Positions 29,282 to 39,448 of a DNA stretch of 41,610 bases are shown here, one piece after another. Position numbers and translations under genes: made by a program. The notes under the pieces were generated by a model. That model was not told where the DNA came from, searched no databases, and saw only the letters and a program-made list of their open reading frames with translations. Every line of letters starts with the position of its first letter. Position 1 is the stretch's first letter. The stretch lies in NCBI GenBank assembly GCA_903874255.1, contig CAIQRN010000004.1:1-41610 (forward strand), written 5' to 3'. Origin of the DNA: an uncultured Actinomycetes bacterium (lineage in GTDB: Bacteria > Actinomycetota > Actinomycetes > Nanopelagicales > Nanopelagicaceae).

Positions 29282-30393
29282 GCCGAGAGCAGATTACTTC
29301 TGCGCAGCGAATCGTCATCAAGATTGGCTCATCCTCTCTAACCGGTAAAGCCGGTTCGGCACTTGATGCCGCCGCGGTAAATAAACTTGTTGATGTTGTT
29401 GCCGCCTGTAAAGCGCGTGGTGCCGAAGTGGTTGTTGTTTCCTCAGGTGCAATTGCGGCAGGTCTTGCCCCACTTGGATTGTCAGTGCGTCCTAAAGATC
29501 TTGCAACTCAACAGGCCGCAGCATCTGTTGGCCAAGGTTTATTGATTGCGCAATACACACAAAGTTTTAGCCGGCACTCGATTACCGCATCACAGGTATT
29601 GCTGACCACTGAAGATGTTGTACGCCGTTCTCATTATCAAAATGCGCAACGAACTCTGTATCGATTATTACAACTTGGCGTTGTTCCAATTATTAATGAG
29701 AACGATACGGTCGGCACCGGTGAGATCCGCTTCGGCGACAATGATCGTCTTGCAGCGTTAGTCGCACTATTAATCTCGGCTGATTTATTGGTTCTGGTTT
29801 CAGATATTGATTCCCTCTACGATGCGCCGCCAACCCAAGCTGGAGCAAAGCGCATTCATGAAGTTTCATCGATCGCTGATATCGAAAACGTGACTCTCGG
29901 TGGTGCCGGAAGTGCTGGTGTTGGTAGCGGGGGAATGGTTACAAAAGTTGAGGCTGCGCGCATCGCCACTTCAGCTGGAATTCCTATGCTGTTAACTTCT
30001 TTAGAAGAAGTGGATATGTCACTCTTTGGCCATGATTGCGGAACACATTTTCACGCACAGGCAAGTAAAACAACATCACGTCTGTTGTGGTTAGCGCATG
30101 CAACTAAACCACATGGCAAGTTAGTCCTTGATGCCGGAGCAGTAAAAGCAATTTTGGAGCGAGGCGTTTCATTACTTCCTGCCGGAGTCACCTCTGTTGA
30201 AGGTGAATTTATTGCAGGAGATGCCATTGAATTAGTTGGACCTAATGGCGTTGTAATTGCGCGCGGCTTAGTGGCCTTTGATTCAGAGGATCTGCCGAAA
30301 ATGTTAGGGCGATCAACTAAAGAGTTAGCAGCAGAAATGGGCCCAGAGTATGAGCGCGAACTAGTTCACAGAGATGATTTAGTTCTTCTCTGA
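29278..30393 (+). CDS. proB: Glutamate 5-kinase
   Basis: A 371-residue amino-acid kinase making glutamyl-5-phosphate, the first step to proline. [12 protein letters not shown] at the start, [30 protein letters not shown] for glutamate and nucleotide binding, and a C-terminal PUA domain (about 280-360). GTG start, overlapping obgE by four bases. Its last 15 bases overlap the 3' end of an opposite-strand hydrolase gene that lies between it and proA. Confidence 0.95.
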   Translation: MSREQITSAQRIVIKIGSSSLTGKAGSALDAAAVNKLVDVVAACKARGAEVVVVSSGAIAAGLAPLGLSVRPKDLATQQAAASVGQGLLIAQYTQSFSRHSITASQVLLTTEDVVRRSHYQNAQRTLYRLLQLGVVPIINENDTVGTGEIRFGDNDRLAALVALLISADLLVLVSDIDSLYDAPPTQAGAKRIHEVSSIADIENVTLGGAGSAGVGSGGMVTKVEAARIATSAGIPMLLTSLEEVDMSLFGHDCGTHFHAQASKTTSRLLWLAHATKPHGKLVLDAGAVKAILERGVSLLPAGVTSVEGEFIAGDAIELVGPNGVVIARGLVAFDSEDLPKMLGRSTKELAAEMGPEYERELVHRDDLVLL

Positions 30394-31518
30394 AATTGCT
30401 TTCAAGACCGGCGCAACTTTTGCACTTTCACCATCAGCACTTGTGGGTTCATCGCTTAACTTAACAATCACGGTTTTGTGCGCGGGATCCATCCAAACAA
30501 ATTGGCCGTGAAGTCCAAGCATCAAATTAATTCCTGAATATGGATGCCATACCTGTGCCCCGTAGCCCCACCCGTAATCAAGAGTTACAACAGGAGTTGA
30601 AATTCTTGATAACCAAGCTGCACTAATGATTTTAGAACTTGGATTAATTAGCTCATAACCGATGCGCGCATAATCTCGCGCAGTTGCATTAAAGCAGCAG
30701 AATGCTTTTTCAGTTCCACCAACTTTATCTACATTCCATGTCGCATCCTGTGATGCTCCTGCAACTTGCCAGATATTTTTACCATAGTAATCGACAAGAG
30801 ATTGGCCGGTAATCTTTTTAATCACCATTCCTAGCATTTGAGTATCAACGGAACGATATTCAGCAAAAGTTCCTGGATCTTCTTTCATCTTACGGTTGTG
30901 CATCAAAAACCAATCAACATCAGTTGATGCATACATCTGCGCAATAGCAACGCCCCAACCAGTAGGCCCCGTTGGATAGTTATCAGAGACGCCAACGCCA
31001 CCCTTCATGTCAAGGAGATCTTTAATCGTGACTTTGTCAAAAGAGGTGCCTGCCTTGAACTGCGGCAAAATGCTTACAAAAGTGTCGCTCTCTTTTAGTT
31101 TTTCAGAATCAACTAATTTACCAATCATCAGTGAAGTCATTGTTTTTGCAACAGAATAAGAAGGAAGCCGTGTGCTTTGGCCCATGCCGCTGTAATATTT
31201 TTCAAAAGTTAAAACACCATTTCGAATAACCAAGAAAGCATTTGTATGAGTTGTAGAGATGAACTCATCGAAGGCGATGTCACTTCCGTCGAAATTAACT
31301 TGCGCTGGCATCTCTTCACTACCGATCTTCCATTCAATCGGGGTGGTTGCTGCCTTGATTGTGTGAGCCGGCATGAGATTTGGCGTCTTGGAGGCGGGTG
31401 CCAATCCCAATTTAATCGCGGCAATCGGTTCGGGATATCGAATCGCCTTGGTTAAACCAAATAATGCAACGTAGATAATAAAAAGGATGACCAGAATTTT
31501 ACGGATTAATTTGAACAC
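30379..31518 (-). CDS. Serine hydrolase, beta-lactamase class C family
   Basis: A 379-residue penicillin-binding-protein-like hydrolase with an N-terminal membrane anchor (about 8-24) and an external catalytic domain. The SxxK motif is Ser122-Val-Ala-Lys125 in LPSYSVAKTMTSL; a tyrosine motif (EYRSVDTQML) and a C-terminal HGQFVW segment in place of KTG are also seen. Members include D-aminopeptidases, esterases and 6-aminohexanoate hydrolases; the substrate is not predictable. GTG start with TAGGCT six bases upstream. It splits proB from proA on the opposite strand and shares a 33-base promoter region with proA. Confidence 0.82.
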   Translation of the reverse strand: MFKLIRKILVILFIIYVALFGLTKAIRYPEPIAAIKLGLAPASKTPNLMPAHTIKAATTPIEWKIGSEEMPAQVNFDGSDIAFDEFISTTHTNAFLVIRNGVLTFEKYYSGMGQSTRLPSYSVAKTMTSLMIGKLVDSEKLKESDTFVSILPQFKAGTSFDKVTIKDLLDMKGGVGVSDNYPTGPTGWGVAIAQMYASTDVDWFLMHNRKMKEDPGTFAEYRSVDTQMLGMVIKKITGQSLVDYYGKNIWQVAGASQDATWNVDKVGGTEKAFCCFNATARDYARIGYELINPSSKIISAAWLSRISTPVVTLDYGWGYGAQVWHPYSGINLMLGLHGQFVWMDPAHKTVIVKLSDEPTSADGESAKVAPVLKAISEKN

Positions 31519-31551
31519 GGCTTAAGCCTAACTGCCGATAGGCTTTGCACC
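31519..31551. promoter_or_regulatory. Divergent leaderless promoters: serine hydrolase (-) and proA (+)
   Basis: On the plus strand TAGGCT (31539-31544) lies seven bases before the proA ATG. On the minus strand the same TAGGCT (31525-31530) lies six bases before the hydrolase GTG. Eight bases separate the two boxes. A perfect 10-bp palindrome GGCTTAAGCC (31519-31528) overlaps the minus-strand box. RNA polymerase cannot occupy both promoters at once. Confidence 0.5.
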
Positions 31552-32814
31552 ATGGATGCAATTCACATCATTTCCGCTCTGGCAGATTCAGCCCGTGTGG
31601 CCGGACGGACCTTGAGTGTTGCCACAGGGGCCGAGCGCAGTGCCGCACTCAAGGCAATTGCCGATGCCATTGAAAGTAGAAGCGCTGAAATTCTTGCGGC
31701 AAATGAAGAAGATATGGTGCGTGGACGCGCCGCTCAAATAAACCCATCATTACTTGATCGTTTACTTTTAACTCCAGCTCGGGTTGCAGCTATTGCACAT
31801 GGTGCACGCCAAGTGAGTGAACTTCCAGATCCTCTTGGAATCACGTTGCGCCATTCAACTTTGCCTAATGGGATTGATTTGCAACAAATTACCGTTCCAT
31901 TCGGTGTCATTGGAATGGTCTATGAAGCACGCCCTAATGTGACCGTAGATGCCGCGATTATTTTATTGATGTCAGGAAATGCTGCACTACTTCGCGGTTC
32001 ATCAAGTGCGGCTTCGAGTAATCAAATTTTGGTAACAGTCATGCGAGATGCTTTGGCAGCTACAAAGATTTCTCCAGAAGTGATTCAACTTGTACCTTCG
32101 AATGATCGAGACACTGTTAAAGCATTATTACACGCACGGGGCAAAGTAGATTTAGTAATTCCACGTGGAAGTGCATCCCTGATTCGTATGGTGGTCGATG
32201 AATCCACCGTGCCAACAATTGAAACGGGTGCGGGTGTTTGCCATGTTTATATCGACGAGTTTGCTGATCTTGCCAAAGCAATTCCCATCATCATTAACTC
32301 TAAAACTCAACGCCCAAGTGTGTGCAATGCGGCAGAGACGCTTTTGATTCACGCGGCAATCGCTAAAGATTTTGTTCCAGTTGCATTAAAGGCACTCCAT
32401 GATGCAGGAGTAGTTCTGCATGGGGATTCACAAACACTGGGATTTGCAGGGGCAATTCCAATAACTCAGGCCACCGAGGAGAATTGGTGCACCGAGTACG
32501 GCACGTTAGAAATGAACGTAGCGATCGTTGATTCAGTGGATGCGGCAAGTGCGCACATTGCTACATATGGAACCCAGCACACCGAAGCTATCGTTACTGA
32601 AAACAAGGCCAATGCTGCGCGTTTTATCGCTTTAAGTGATTGCGCGGCAGTGATGGTTAATACCTCAACTCGCTTTACCGATGGTGAGCAAATGGGATTT
32701 GGTGCAGAAATTGGTATTTCAAATCAAAAACTGCATGCCCGCGGCCCAATGGGGTTAGAAGCAATGACAACTACTACGTGGATCGTTACTGGAGATGGGC
32801 AAATTCGCAGTTAA
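31552..32814 (+). CDS. proA: Glutamate-5-semialdehyde dehydrogenase
   Basis: A 420-residue NADPH-dependent reductase of glutamyl-5-phosphate, the second proline step. The catalytic cysteine is Cys258 in QRPSVCNAAETLL; GVIGMVYEARPNVTVDAA and LLRGSSSAASSN are family motifs. ProA normally follows proB directly; here an opposite-strand gene intervenes, so proA needs its own promoter, and a TANNNT box seven bases upstream provides one. Confidence 0.95.
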   Translation: MDAIHIISALADSARVAGRTLSVATGAERSAALKAIADAIESRSAEILAANEEDMVRGRAAQINPSLLDRLLLTPARVAAIAHGARQVSELPDPLGITLRHSTLPNGIDLQQITVPFGVIGMVYEARPNVTVDAAIILLMSGNAALLRGSSSAASSNQILVTVMRDALAATKISPEVIQLVPSNDRDTVKALLHARGKVDLVIPRGSASLIRMVVDESTVPTIETGAGVCHVYIDEFADLAKAIPIIINSKTQRPSVCNAAETLLIHAAIAKDFVPVALKALHDAGVVLHGDSQTLGFAGAIPITQATEENWCTEYGTLEMNVAIVDSVDAASAHIATYGTQHTEAIVTENKANAARFIALSDCAAVMVNTSTRFTDGEQMGFGAEIGISNQKLHARGPMGLEAMTTTTWIVTGDGQIRS

Positions 32815-32827
32815 GCGCGAAATTAAT

Positions 32828-32833
32828 TAGACT
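32828..32833 (+). promoter_or_regulatory. Leaderless -10 box of gatC
   Basis: TAGACT lies seven bases before the gatC ATG at 32841; TTCGCA (32804-32809), 18 bp upstream, is a fair -35. No Shine-Dalgarno is present. Confidence 0.5.
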
Positions 32834-32840
32834 CACGCCC

Positions 32841-33137
32841 ATGACCAGCCTTTCCCGTGATGATGTAGCAAAGCTTGCTGGCCTTGCCCGTATCGAAATG
32901 AGCGATGAAGAATTAGTCGCCCTTTCCAATGAGTTCACAGTTATTTTGGATGCAGTTGCTCGCGTGCAAGAAGTTGCCGGCGAAGACGTTGCTGCAACTT
33001 CACATCCACTTCCGTTACAAAATGTTTTCCGTCCAGATGTGGTGATTCCATCTCTTTCTCCCGAGCAAGCACTTTCAGGAGCGCCAGCGCAAGAAGAACA
33101 ACGGTTCCGTGTGCCTCAGATTTTAGGTGAAGAATGA
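32841..33137 (+). CDS. gatC: Glutamyl/aspartyl-tRNA amidotransferase subunit C
   Basis: A 98-residue Gat[26 protein letters not shown]...[10 protein letters not shown]. It clamps GatA and GatB together in the transamidosome. The track ORF starts at 32778 inside proA; the family N-terminus and the -10 box both support 32841. It overlaps gatA in an ATGA. Confidence 0.93.
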   Translation: MTSLSRDDVAKLAGLARIEMSDEELVALSNEFTVILDAVARVQEVAGEDVAATSHPLPLQNVFRPDVVIPSLSPEQALSGAPAQEEQRFRVPQILGEE

Positions 33138-34630
33138 TTCGCAACTCTGCATCAGAGATGGCCGCTAAGTTAGAGCGCGGGGAAATCACTTCCGTTCAAT
33201 TAACGCAAGCACATCTTGATCAAATTTCTGCGGTAGATACTGATGTACATGCTTTTTTACATGTTGATACTGAAGGCGCGTTGGCTCAAGCCGCGAACGT
33301 TGATGCTAAACGTAAGAACGGTGAAAAACTTTCTCCATTAGCTGGCGTTCCATTAGCACTCAAAGATGTAATGACGCAAAAGGGAATCCCAACAACATGT
33401 GGTTCAAAGATTCTTGAAGGTTGGCGTCCACCTTATGACTCAACCGTTGTTGTAAATTTAAGGAAGAACGACATTGTTATTTTAGGTAAGACAAATATGG
33501 ATGAGTTTGCAATGGGCTCATCTACTGAAAACTCTGCCTACGGCCCAACCCATAATCCATGGGATTTAACTCGCATCCCCGGTGGTTCAGGCGGTGGCTC
33601 TGCAGCATCACTTGCAGCTTTTGAAGCACCCCTTGCAATCGGAACAGATACCGGTGGCTCAATCCGCCAACCCGCAGCAGTTACTGGAACCGTTGGAGTA
33701 AAACCAACGTATGGTGGAGTTTCTCGCTACGGTCTTGTTGCATTTTCTTCTTCTCTTGATCAAGCAGGTCCTTGCGCGCGCACAGTATTAGATGCTGCGC
33801 TTCTGCATGAAGCAATCGCTGGACATGATCCAAAAGATTCAACATCTATTAATGCACCAGTCCCAGCCGTAGTTGCTGCAGCAAAAGCTGGCAATGTAAA
33901 GGGAATGAAGATTGGCGTCGTTAAAGAACTTAACGGTGATGGTTACCAAAAGGGTGTGCGCAATCGCTTCGAAGAGTCACTCGAACTTTTAGCTGCAGCA
34001 GGTGCTGAGATTGTTGAAGTCTCGGCGCCTAATTTTGAATACGCACTTGCTGCTTACTACTTAATCGCCCCTTCAGAATGTTCATCAAACTTAGCTCGAT
34101 TCGATGCGATGCGTTATGGCCTTCGAGTTGGCGATGTTGATGGTGCATCAGCAGAATCCGTTATGAATTTAACCCGTGAAGTTGGTTTCGGGCGCGAAGT
34201 AAAACGTCGCATTATTTTGGGCACATACGCTCTTTCTTCAGGTTATTACGATGCCTATTATGGAAGCGCTCAAAAAGTTCGCACACTTATTACTCAAGAT
34301 TTCAATAAAGCCTTCGAGTTAGCCGATGTTTTGGTTTCACCAACATGTCCTACGACTGCCTTCAAAATCGGTGAAAAAGCCGATGATCCGCTAGCTATGT
34401 ATCTCAATGACATCGCAACGATTCCAGTAAACATGGCCGGTATCGGTGGAATGTCATTACCGTCAGGCGTTGCAGATGAAGATGGCTTGCCAGTTGGTTT
34501 CCAGATCATGTCACCTGTAATGAAAGATGATCGCATGTATTCAGTTGGCTCAGCTTTAGAATCAGCACTACTTTCTAAATGGGGCGCACCTCTTCTCTCA
34601 ACTATTCCAGCGTTAGCAGGTAGCAAATGA
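33134..34630 (+). CDS. gatA: Glutamyl/aspartyl-tRNA amidotransferase subunit A
   Basis: A 498-residue amidase releasing ammonia from glutamine. The Ser-cisSer-Lys triad is Lys77 (PLALKDVM), Ser152 ([12 protein letters not shown]) and Ser176 ([12 protein letters not shown]). Coupled by four-base overlaps to gatC and gatB. The complex makes Gln-tRNAGln or Asn-tRNAAsn; lack of glnRS/asnRS cannot be tested here. Confidence 0.96.
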   Translation: MIRNSASEMAAKLERGEITSVQLTQAHLDQISAVDTDVHAFLHVDTEGALAQAANVDAKRKNGEKLSPLAGVPLALKDVMTQKGIPTTCGSKILEGWRPPYDSTVVVNLRKNDIVILGKTNMDEFAMGSSTENSAYGPTHNPWDLTRIPGGSGGGSAASLAAFEAPLAIGTDTGGSIRQPAAVTGTVGVKPTYGGVSRYGLVAFSSSLDQAGPCARTVLDAALLHEAIAGHDPKDSTSINAPVPAVVAAAKAGNVKGMKIGVVKELNGDGYQKGVRNRFEESLELLAAAGAEIVEVSAPNFEYALAAYYLIAPSECSSNLARFDAMRYGLRVGDVDGASAESVMNLTREVGFGREVKRRIILGTYALSSGYYDAYYGSAQKVRTLITQDFNKAFELADVLVSPTCPTTAFKIGEKADDPLAMYLNDIATIPVNMAGIGGMSLPSGVADEDGLPVGFQIMSPVMKDDRMYSVGSALESALLSKWGAPLLSTIPALAGSK

Positions 34631-36135
34631 GCCTGACCTACGATGACGTAATTGCAAAGTATGAACCCGTATTGGGTCTTGAAGTTCACGTTGAACTAAA
34701 TACACAATCAAAAATGTTCTGTGGTTGCTCCACCATTTTCGGCGCTGAACCAAATACTCAGACATGTCCTGTTTGTTTGGCTTTACCTGGTGCACTGCCT
34801 ACTGTAAATGAAAAGGCAATTGAATCGACAATCAAGATTGGCTTGGCCCTTAACTGTTCAATCGCACCATTTTCTCGTTTTGCTCGCAAGAATTATTTCT
34901 ACCCAGATATGCCCAAGAACTTTCAGATTTCACAGTATGACGAACCTATTTGCGTAAATGGTTATGTTGATGTTGAAATAGAAACTGACGAAGGTCCAAA
35001 AACCTTCCGCATCGAAGTAGAACGTGTGCACATGGAAGAAGACACCGGAAAGTCATTGCACGTAGGTGGGGCGACCGGACGTATTCACGGCGCTGAATAT
35101 TCACTTCTCGATTACAACCGAGCTGGTATTCCATTAGTTGAAATTGTTACAAAGATTGTTCCAGGAACTGGAAAATATGCACCTGAAGTTGCACGCGCCT
35201 ACGTGGCCGAACTTCGAGATATCTTGCGCTCATTGGGAGTTAGTGATGTAAAGATGGAACAAGGCTCACTTCGATGTGATGCCAACGTTTCACTTCGATT
35301 AATCGGCGCCGAAACCCTTGGAACTCGATCAGAAACCAAGAATGTAAACTCACTGCGATCTGTTGAACGAGCAATCCGTGGAGAAATGATCCGCCATGCT
35401 GAACTTCTCAATAATGGTGAGCGCGTTGTGCAAGAAACTAGGCATTTCCAGGAAGACACGGGCCTCACTCGTTCCGGACGTTCAAAAGAGCAGGCTGAGG
35501 ATTATCGCTATTTCCCAGAACCAGATTTGGTTCCAGTAGCACCAGATGCTGCATGGATCGAAGAACTTCGTGCAGCTTTACCGGAGCGACCTTCACTTCA
35601 TCGTAAACGTTTGCAAGAGCAATGGGCCGTGCCGGACAAAGAGATGTCAGCGATGATTAATGCTGATGTATTAGATGTTGTAGAAGCAACTGTTGTACTC
35701 GGCGCAGATCCTGCCAAAGCTCGCAGCTGGTGGTTGGGCGAAATCTCACGTATTGCAAATGAAAAAGATGTTGCAATTAAAGATTTAGCAATTGCCGCAT
35801 CAGATGTCGCTGAAATCGTTGCACTTGTTAATGCCGGCGAATTAACTGACAAGTTGGCCCGTCAAGTCGTTGAAGGCGTAATTGCCGGTGAAGGTAAGCC
35901 AGCAGAAGTTATAGCGGCCCGTGGAATTAAAGTGGTGAACGATGATTCAGAGTTAATGGCTGCAATCGAACGCGCATGCGCGGCACAACCTGAGACTGCA
36001 CAGAAAGTTCGTGATGGCCATGTTCCGGCAGCCGGTGCATTAATCGGTGCGATCATGAAAGACACAAAGGGCCAAGCAGATGCTGCTCGAGTTCGAGAGC
36101 TTCTACTTGGCCACTTAGGTCAAGCTACAAACTAA
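34627..36135 (+). CDS. gatB: Glutamyl/aspartyl-tRNA amidotransferase subunit B
   Basis: A 502-residue GatB: N-terminal kinase-like domain with [37 protein letters not shown] and [11 protein letters not shown], then helical and C-terminal YqeY-like tRNA-binding domain. It phosphorylates and amidates misacylated tRNA. Its stop is one base from the stop of the convergent transporter gene; no terminator is visible. Confidence 0.96.
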   Translation: MSLTYDDVIAKYEPVLGLEVHVELNTQSKMFCGCSTIFGAEPNTQTCPVCLALPGALPTVNEKAIESTIKIGLALNCSIAPFSRFARKNYFYPDMPKNFQISQYDEPICVNGYVDVEIETDEGPKTFRIEVERVHMEEDTGKSLHVGGATGRIHGAEYSLLDYNRAGIPLVEIVTKIVPGTGKYAPEVARAYVAELRDILRSLGVSDVKMEQGSLRCDANVSLRLIGAETLGTRSETKNVNSLRSVERAIRGEMIRHAELLNNGERVVQETRHFQEDTGLTRSGRSKEQAEDYRYFPEPDLVPVAPDAAWIEELRAALPERPSLHRKRLQEQWAVPDKEMSAMINADVLDVVEATVVLGADPAKARSWWLGEISRIANEKDVAIKDLAIAASDVAEIVALVNAGELTDKLARQVVEGVIAGEGKPAEVIAARGIKVVNDDSELMAAIERACAAQPETAQKVRDGHVPAAGALIGAIMKDTKGQADAARVRELLLGHLGQATN

Positions 36136-36136
36136 T

Positions 36137-37615
36137 TTAGTGAACCATCACGCCTTCTGTTTCAACTAGGGCTTCTTTACCGATATTGATAAAGAAGAAG
36201 AGAACTATTGCCCCTACAAATAGCAACCCTGCGCTAAATTTAAAAGCCACAGTGAATCCATGAGTCATTGCAAATTGCTGCACAGACTTTCCGAGTTCAG
36301 TATGTGCTGTGGCATAAGTTGCCGTAGCTGTTGCTGCAACAGTATTTAATAATGCCGTACCTAATGAGCCACCGATTTGCTGACTTGTATTTACCATCGC
36401 ACTTGCTACACCAGTGTCATGATGCGAAACGGCATGTAGAGAAGTTGAAGTAAGTGGAATAAAGACCAGCGCCATTCCGCTAGACATAATAAGAAGGGAT
36501 GGCATGACGTGGGTTAGATAAGAAGTCTCTGGGGTAATGCGTGTGAGCATCAATAAACCAATGCCGGCCGCGATTAATCCAGGAACCATCAACGGTTTAG
36601 GACCAAATTTTGGTAAGAGCGCCGACGCGATGCCAGCAAAAATAATGATTCCGGCAGTAAATGGTAAGAATGCAAAACCTGATTTTAGTGGGCTATAACC
36701 CAGGATAACTTGGAGATACAGACCTAAGAATAGGAACATTGAAAATAGGCCTGCACCTACAACAAGTGAACCTAGGTAAGAACCACCACGATTTCGATCG
36801 GTCACAACACGCATTGGCATCAATGGATTCTTTACGCGTAGTTCAATTGATACAAATGCAACGAGGAGAACAACGGCGCCGACAAGGAAGCCAATTGTGT
36901 GTCCGTCTGACCAACCATTAGTTGCTGCTTGATTAAATCCATAAGTAAGTGCGAATAGACCTGCAGTTGCAGTTAGCACACCTGGAATATCGTAGGTGTT
37001 ATCACCTTCAGCTTTTGATTCATGAACAAACTTAATAGCCAAGATCGCTGCAATGATTGCAATCGGTGTATTGACACCCAGACACCAGCGCCATGAAAAG
37101 AATTCGGTAAGCGTTCCGCCGAGAATTAATCCGATTGCAGCGCCGCCGCCTGAGATTGCACCAATCACACCAAATGCTTTAGCGCGTTCTGCAGGAACAG
37201 TAAAAGTAACTGAAATAATCGCAAGAGCAGCTGGCGCTAATAGCGCACCAAAAACACCTTGTAGCGCGCGTGCACCAAACAACATTCCTTGAGTAGATGC
37301 AATACCACCGAGTGCTGATGCAGCGGCAAAACCAATGAGTCCGACTAAGAAGATTTTTTTGCGTCCCATGTAGTCGCCAATACGCCCGCCCAAAAGGAGG
37401 AGTGAGCCGAACGCCAAGGTGTATGCCGTGATAACCCACTGCTGGTTGGCATCAGAAATGCCTAAGTCAACCTTTGCACTTGGGATTGCGATGTTCATAA
37501 TGGAACTGTCCAAGACGATCATTAACTGCGAGATTGCAACAACAAATAATGTGCGCCATCTCGTTGGATCTAGGCTCTCTGAGGTATTTACCGAAGTGTT
37601 AGTTGATTGTGACAC
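36137..37615 (-). CDS. MFS drug/H+ antiporter, DHA2 (EmrB/QacA) family
   Basis: A 492-residue membrane protein with about 14 hydrophobic segments. LDSSIMNIAIPSA in the first segment is the DHA2 signature (motif D1), and GGRIGDYMGRKK is motif A between segments 2 and 3. It probably exports toxic or metabolic compounds using the proton gradient; the substrate is unknown. GTG start with GGAGC seven bases upstream. No adjacent TetR or MarR gene is seen. It lies opposite to and between gatB and ilvD. Confidence 0.88.
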   Translation of the reverse strand: MSQSTNTSVNTSESLDPTRWRTLFVVAISQLMIVLDSSIMNIAIPSAKVDLGISDANQQWVITAYTLAFGSLLLLGGRIGDYMGRKKIFLVGLIGFAAASALGGIASTQGMLFGARALQGVFGALLAPAALAIISVTFTVPAERAKAFGVIGAISGGGAAIGLILGGTLTEFFSWRWCLGVNTPIAIIAAILAIKFVHESKAEGDNTYDIPGVLTATAGLFALTYGFNQAATNGWSDGHTIGFLVGAVVLLVAFVSIELRVKNPLMPMRVVTDRNRGGSYLGSLVVGAGLFSMFLFLGLYLQVILGYSPLKSGFAFLPFTAGIIIFAGIASALLPKFGPKPLMVPGLIAAGIGLLMLTRITPETSYLTHVMPSLLIMSSGMALVFIPLTSTSLHAVSHHDTGVASAMVNTSQQIGGSLGTALLNTVAATATATYATAHTELGKSVQQFAMTHGFTVAFKFSAGLLFVGAIVLFFFINIGKEALVETEGVMVH

Positions 37616-37659
37616 GCAAAAGCTCCATATTCAGATTAAATGATTTGTTGGTAAGAGGC

Positions 37660-37665
37660 TAGAAT
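37660..37665 (+). promoter_or_regulatory. Leaderless -10 box of ilvD
   Basis: TAGAAT lies six bases before the ATG at 37672, and TATCGC between them carries no ribosome site. Transcription would begin at the start codon. Confidence 0.5.
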
Positions 37666-37671
37666 TATCGC

Positions 37672-39345
37672 ATGTCGACGATGAAACCGCGCTCTGGGCT
37701 TGTTACTGATGGACTCGAGAGAGCACCTGCCCGTGGAATGTTGCGAGCAGTCGGAATGGGCGATGAAGATTGGGTCAAACCACAAATTGGAATTGTTTCT
37801 TCATGGAATGAAATCACACCATGCAACCTATCTCTTGATCGCTTAGCTAAAGCATCACGTCAAGGAATCATTGATGCAGGCGGATTTCCAATGCAGTTCG
37901 GCACAATTTCTGTGTCCGATGGAATCTCAATGGGTCATGAAGGTATGCACTTCTCACTAGTTTCACGCGAAGTGATTGCCGATTCTGTTGAAACTGTGAT
38001 GCAAGCAGAACGTCTTGATGGAATGGTCACTTTTGCAGGGTGCGATAAATCACTTCCAGGAATGATGATGGCAGCGGCACGAATTGATGTTGCATCTGTT
38101 TTTGTTTACGCCGGTTCTACTTTGCCAGGCCAAGTTGATGGCAAAGATGTAACAATCATCGATGCCTTTGAAGCTGTTGGTGCATGCGCTCGTGGATTAA
38201 TTTCACAGGAGCGCGTCGATGAAATTGAACGCGCAATCTGTCCTGGGGAAGGCGCGTGTGGTGGCATGTACACCGCCAACACCATGGCAGCAGTTGGTGA
38301 AGCTCTTGGACTTTCACTTCCAGGATCAGCAGCTCCTCCTGCAGTTGATCGCCGTCGTGATGCATTTTCAATTCAAGCCGGCGCAGCAGTAGTTAATTTA
38401 ATTCGTTTAGGAATTACGACTCGAGATATCTTGACGAAAAAAGCATTTGAGAATGCAATAACAACGGTTATGGCATTAGGTGGATCCACTAACGCGGTAT
38501 TGCACTTATTAGCCATCGCACACGAAGCAGAAGTTGATTTGACGTTAGAAGATTTCAACCGAATTGGTTCAAAAGTTCCCTTACTTGGAGACCTCAAGCC
38601 ATTTGGCAAATTTGTTATGAGTGATGTTGATCGTGTTGGCGGAATTCCAGTGGTACTAAAGATTTTATTAGATGCTGGATATTTACATGGTGATACTTTA
38701 ACTGTTACTGGAAAAACTATGGCCGAGAACTTAGCCGATATAAATCCACCACTTCCTGATGGTGCAATTTTGCATCCAGTTTCTTCGCCACTTTCAACCG
38801 ATGTTGGAATCACAATTTTGCATGGTTCATTAGCAACAGAAGGTGCGGTTTGTAAGACGGCCGGAATCGGTATCGAATCATTTGAAGGTCCAGCGCGGGT
38901 TTTTGAGCGCGAGCAAGCTGCGATGCAAGCTCTCGAAAATGGAACGATTCAGGCCGGTGATGTTGTTGTCATTCGATATGAAGGACCTAAAGGTGGACCT
39001 GGAATGCGCGAGATGCTCATGATCACAGGTGCGATAAAAGGTGCCGGACTTGGCAAATCAACTTTGTTGCTTACCGATGGCCGTTTTTCTGGAGGTTCAA
39101 CTGGATTATGTGTCGGCCATGTTGCTCCCGAAGCTGTTGATGGCGGCCCAATTGCATTTATTAAAGATGGCGATGTTGTCCGTATCGACATCACAAATCG
39201 AAAATTGGATTTACTAGTTGACTCAGTGGAGTTAGAAGCCAGAAAAATCGGCTGGAAGCCACTGGGACATAAATACACGCGAGGGGTCTTGGCTAAGTAT
39301 TCAAAGCTGGTGGGATCTGCATCAAAAGGCGCTGTCTGCGACTAA
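37672..39345 (+). CDS. ilvD: Dihydroxy-acid dehydratase
   Basis: A 557-residue Fe-S dehydratase for the third step of valine/isoleucine synthesis. Cluster cysteines are Cys51 (ITPCNLSL), Cys124 ([10 protein letters not shown]) and Cys196 ([15 protein letters not shown]); the three-cysteine set fits the [2Fe-2S] class. A C-terminal swivel domain with [21 protein letters not shown] is clear. It lies directly upstream of ilvBNC but is separated by a 197-base leader region with its own attenuator. Confidence 0.95.
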   Translation: MSTMKPRSGLVTDGLERAPARGMLRAVGMGDEDWVKPQIGIVSSWNEITPCNLSLDRLAKASRQGIIDAGGFPMQFGTISVSDGISMGHEGMHFSLVSREVIADSVETVMQAERLDGMVTFAGCDKSLPGMMMAAARIDVASVFVYAGSTLPGQVDGKDVTIIDAFEAVGACARGLISQERVDEIERAICPGEGACGGMYTANTMAAVGEALGLSLPGSAAPPAVDRRRDAFSIQAGAAVVNLIRLGITTRDILTKKAFENAITTVMALGGSTNAVLHLLAIAHEAEVDLTLEDFNRIGSKVPLLGDLKPFGKFVMSDVDRVGGIPVVLKILLDAGYLHGDTLTVTGKTMAENLADINPPLPDGAILHPVSSPLSTDVGITILHGSLATEGAVCKTAGIGIESFEGPARVFEREQAAMQALENGTIQAGDVVVIRYEGPKGGPGMREMLMITGAIKGAGLGKSTLLLTDGRFSGGSTGLCVGHVAPEAVDGGPIAFIKDGDVVRIDITNRKLDLLVDSVELEARKIGWKPLGHKYTRGVLAKYSKLVGSASKGAVCD

Positions 39346-39360
39346 CTCCTGCTCAAACTG

Positions 39361-39376
39361 TGAGATGTGCATCTCA
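39361..39376. repeat. Inverted repeat upstream of the ilvB leader
   Basis: TGAGATG-TG-CATCTCA has seven-base perfect arms. It lies 15 bases after the ilvD stop and is not followed by a T-run, so it looks more like a protein-binding dyad or mRNA end hairpin than an intrinsic terminator. The downstream TTGACT (39381) and CATAAT (39393) are too close to form one promoter; the ilvB start site is unresolved. Confidence 0.35.
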
Positions 39377-39416
39377 TGCCTTGACTCATACGCATAATTC
39401 ATTGGAGAATATCTCC

Positions 39417-39446
39417 ATGAGAACAAGTTTCGTGGTGGTGATTTAA
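39417..39446 (+). CDS. ilvB leader peptide (MRTSFVVVI)
   Basis: A nine-codon ORF, too short for the track, with three GTG valine codons followed by ATT isoleucine and TAA. GGAGAA (39404-39409) lies seven bases before the ATG. Runs of regulatory amino-acid codons just before a terminator hairpin are the hallmark of ribosome-mediated attenuation, and valine/isoleucine are products of the downstream ilvBNC pathway. Corynebacterium also controls ilvBNC by attenuation. Confidence 0.82.
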   Translation: MRTSFVVVI

Positions 39447-39448
39447 TA

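Noticed and set aside
32778-32840. Track start of gatC (MDRYWRW...)
   Set aside because: It lies within proA; the GatC family N-terminus and a leaderless -10 box both point to 32841.
39381-39398. TTGACT and CATAAT as the ilvB promoter
   Set aside because: Only six bases separate the two hexamers, so they cannot be one sigma-A promoter; the real start site remains unknown.
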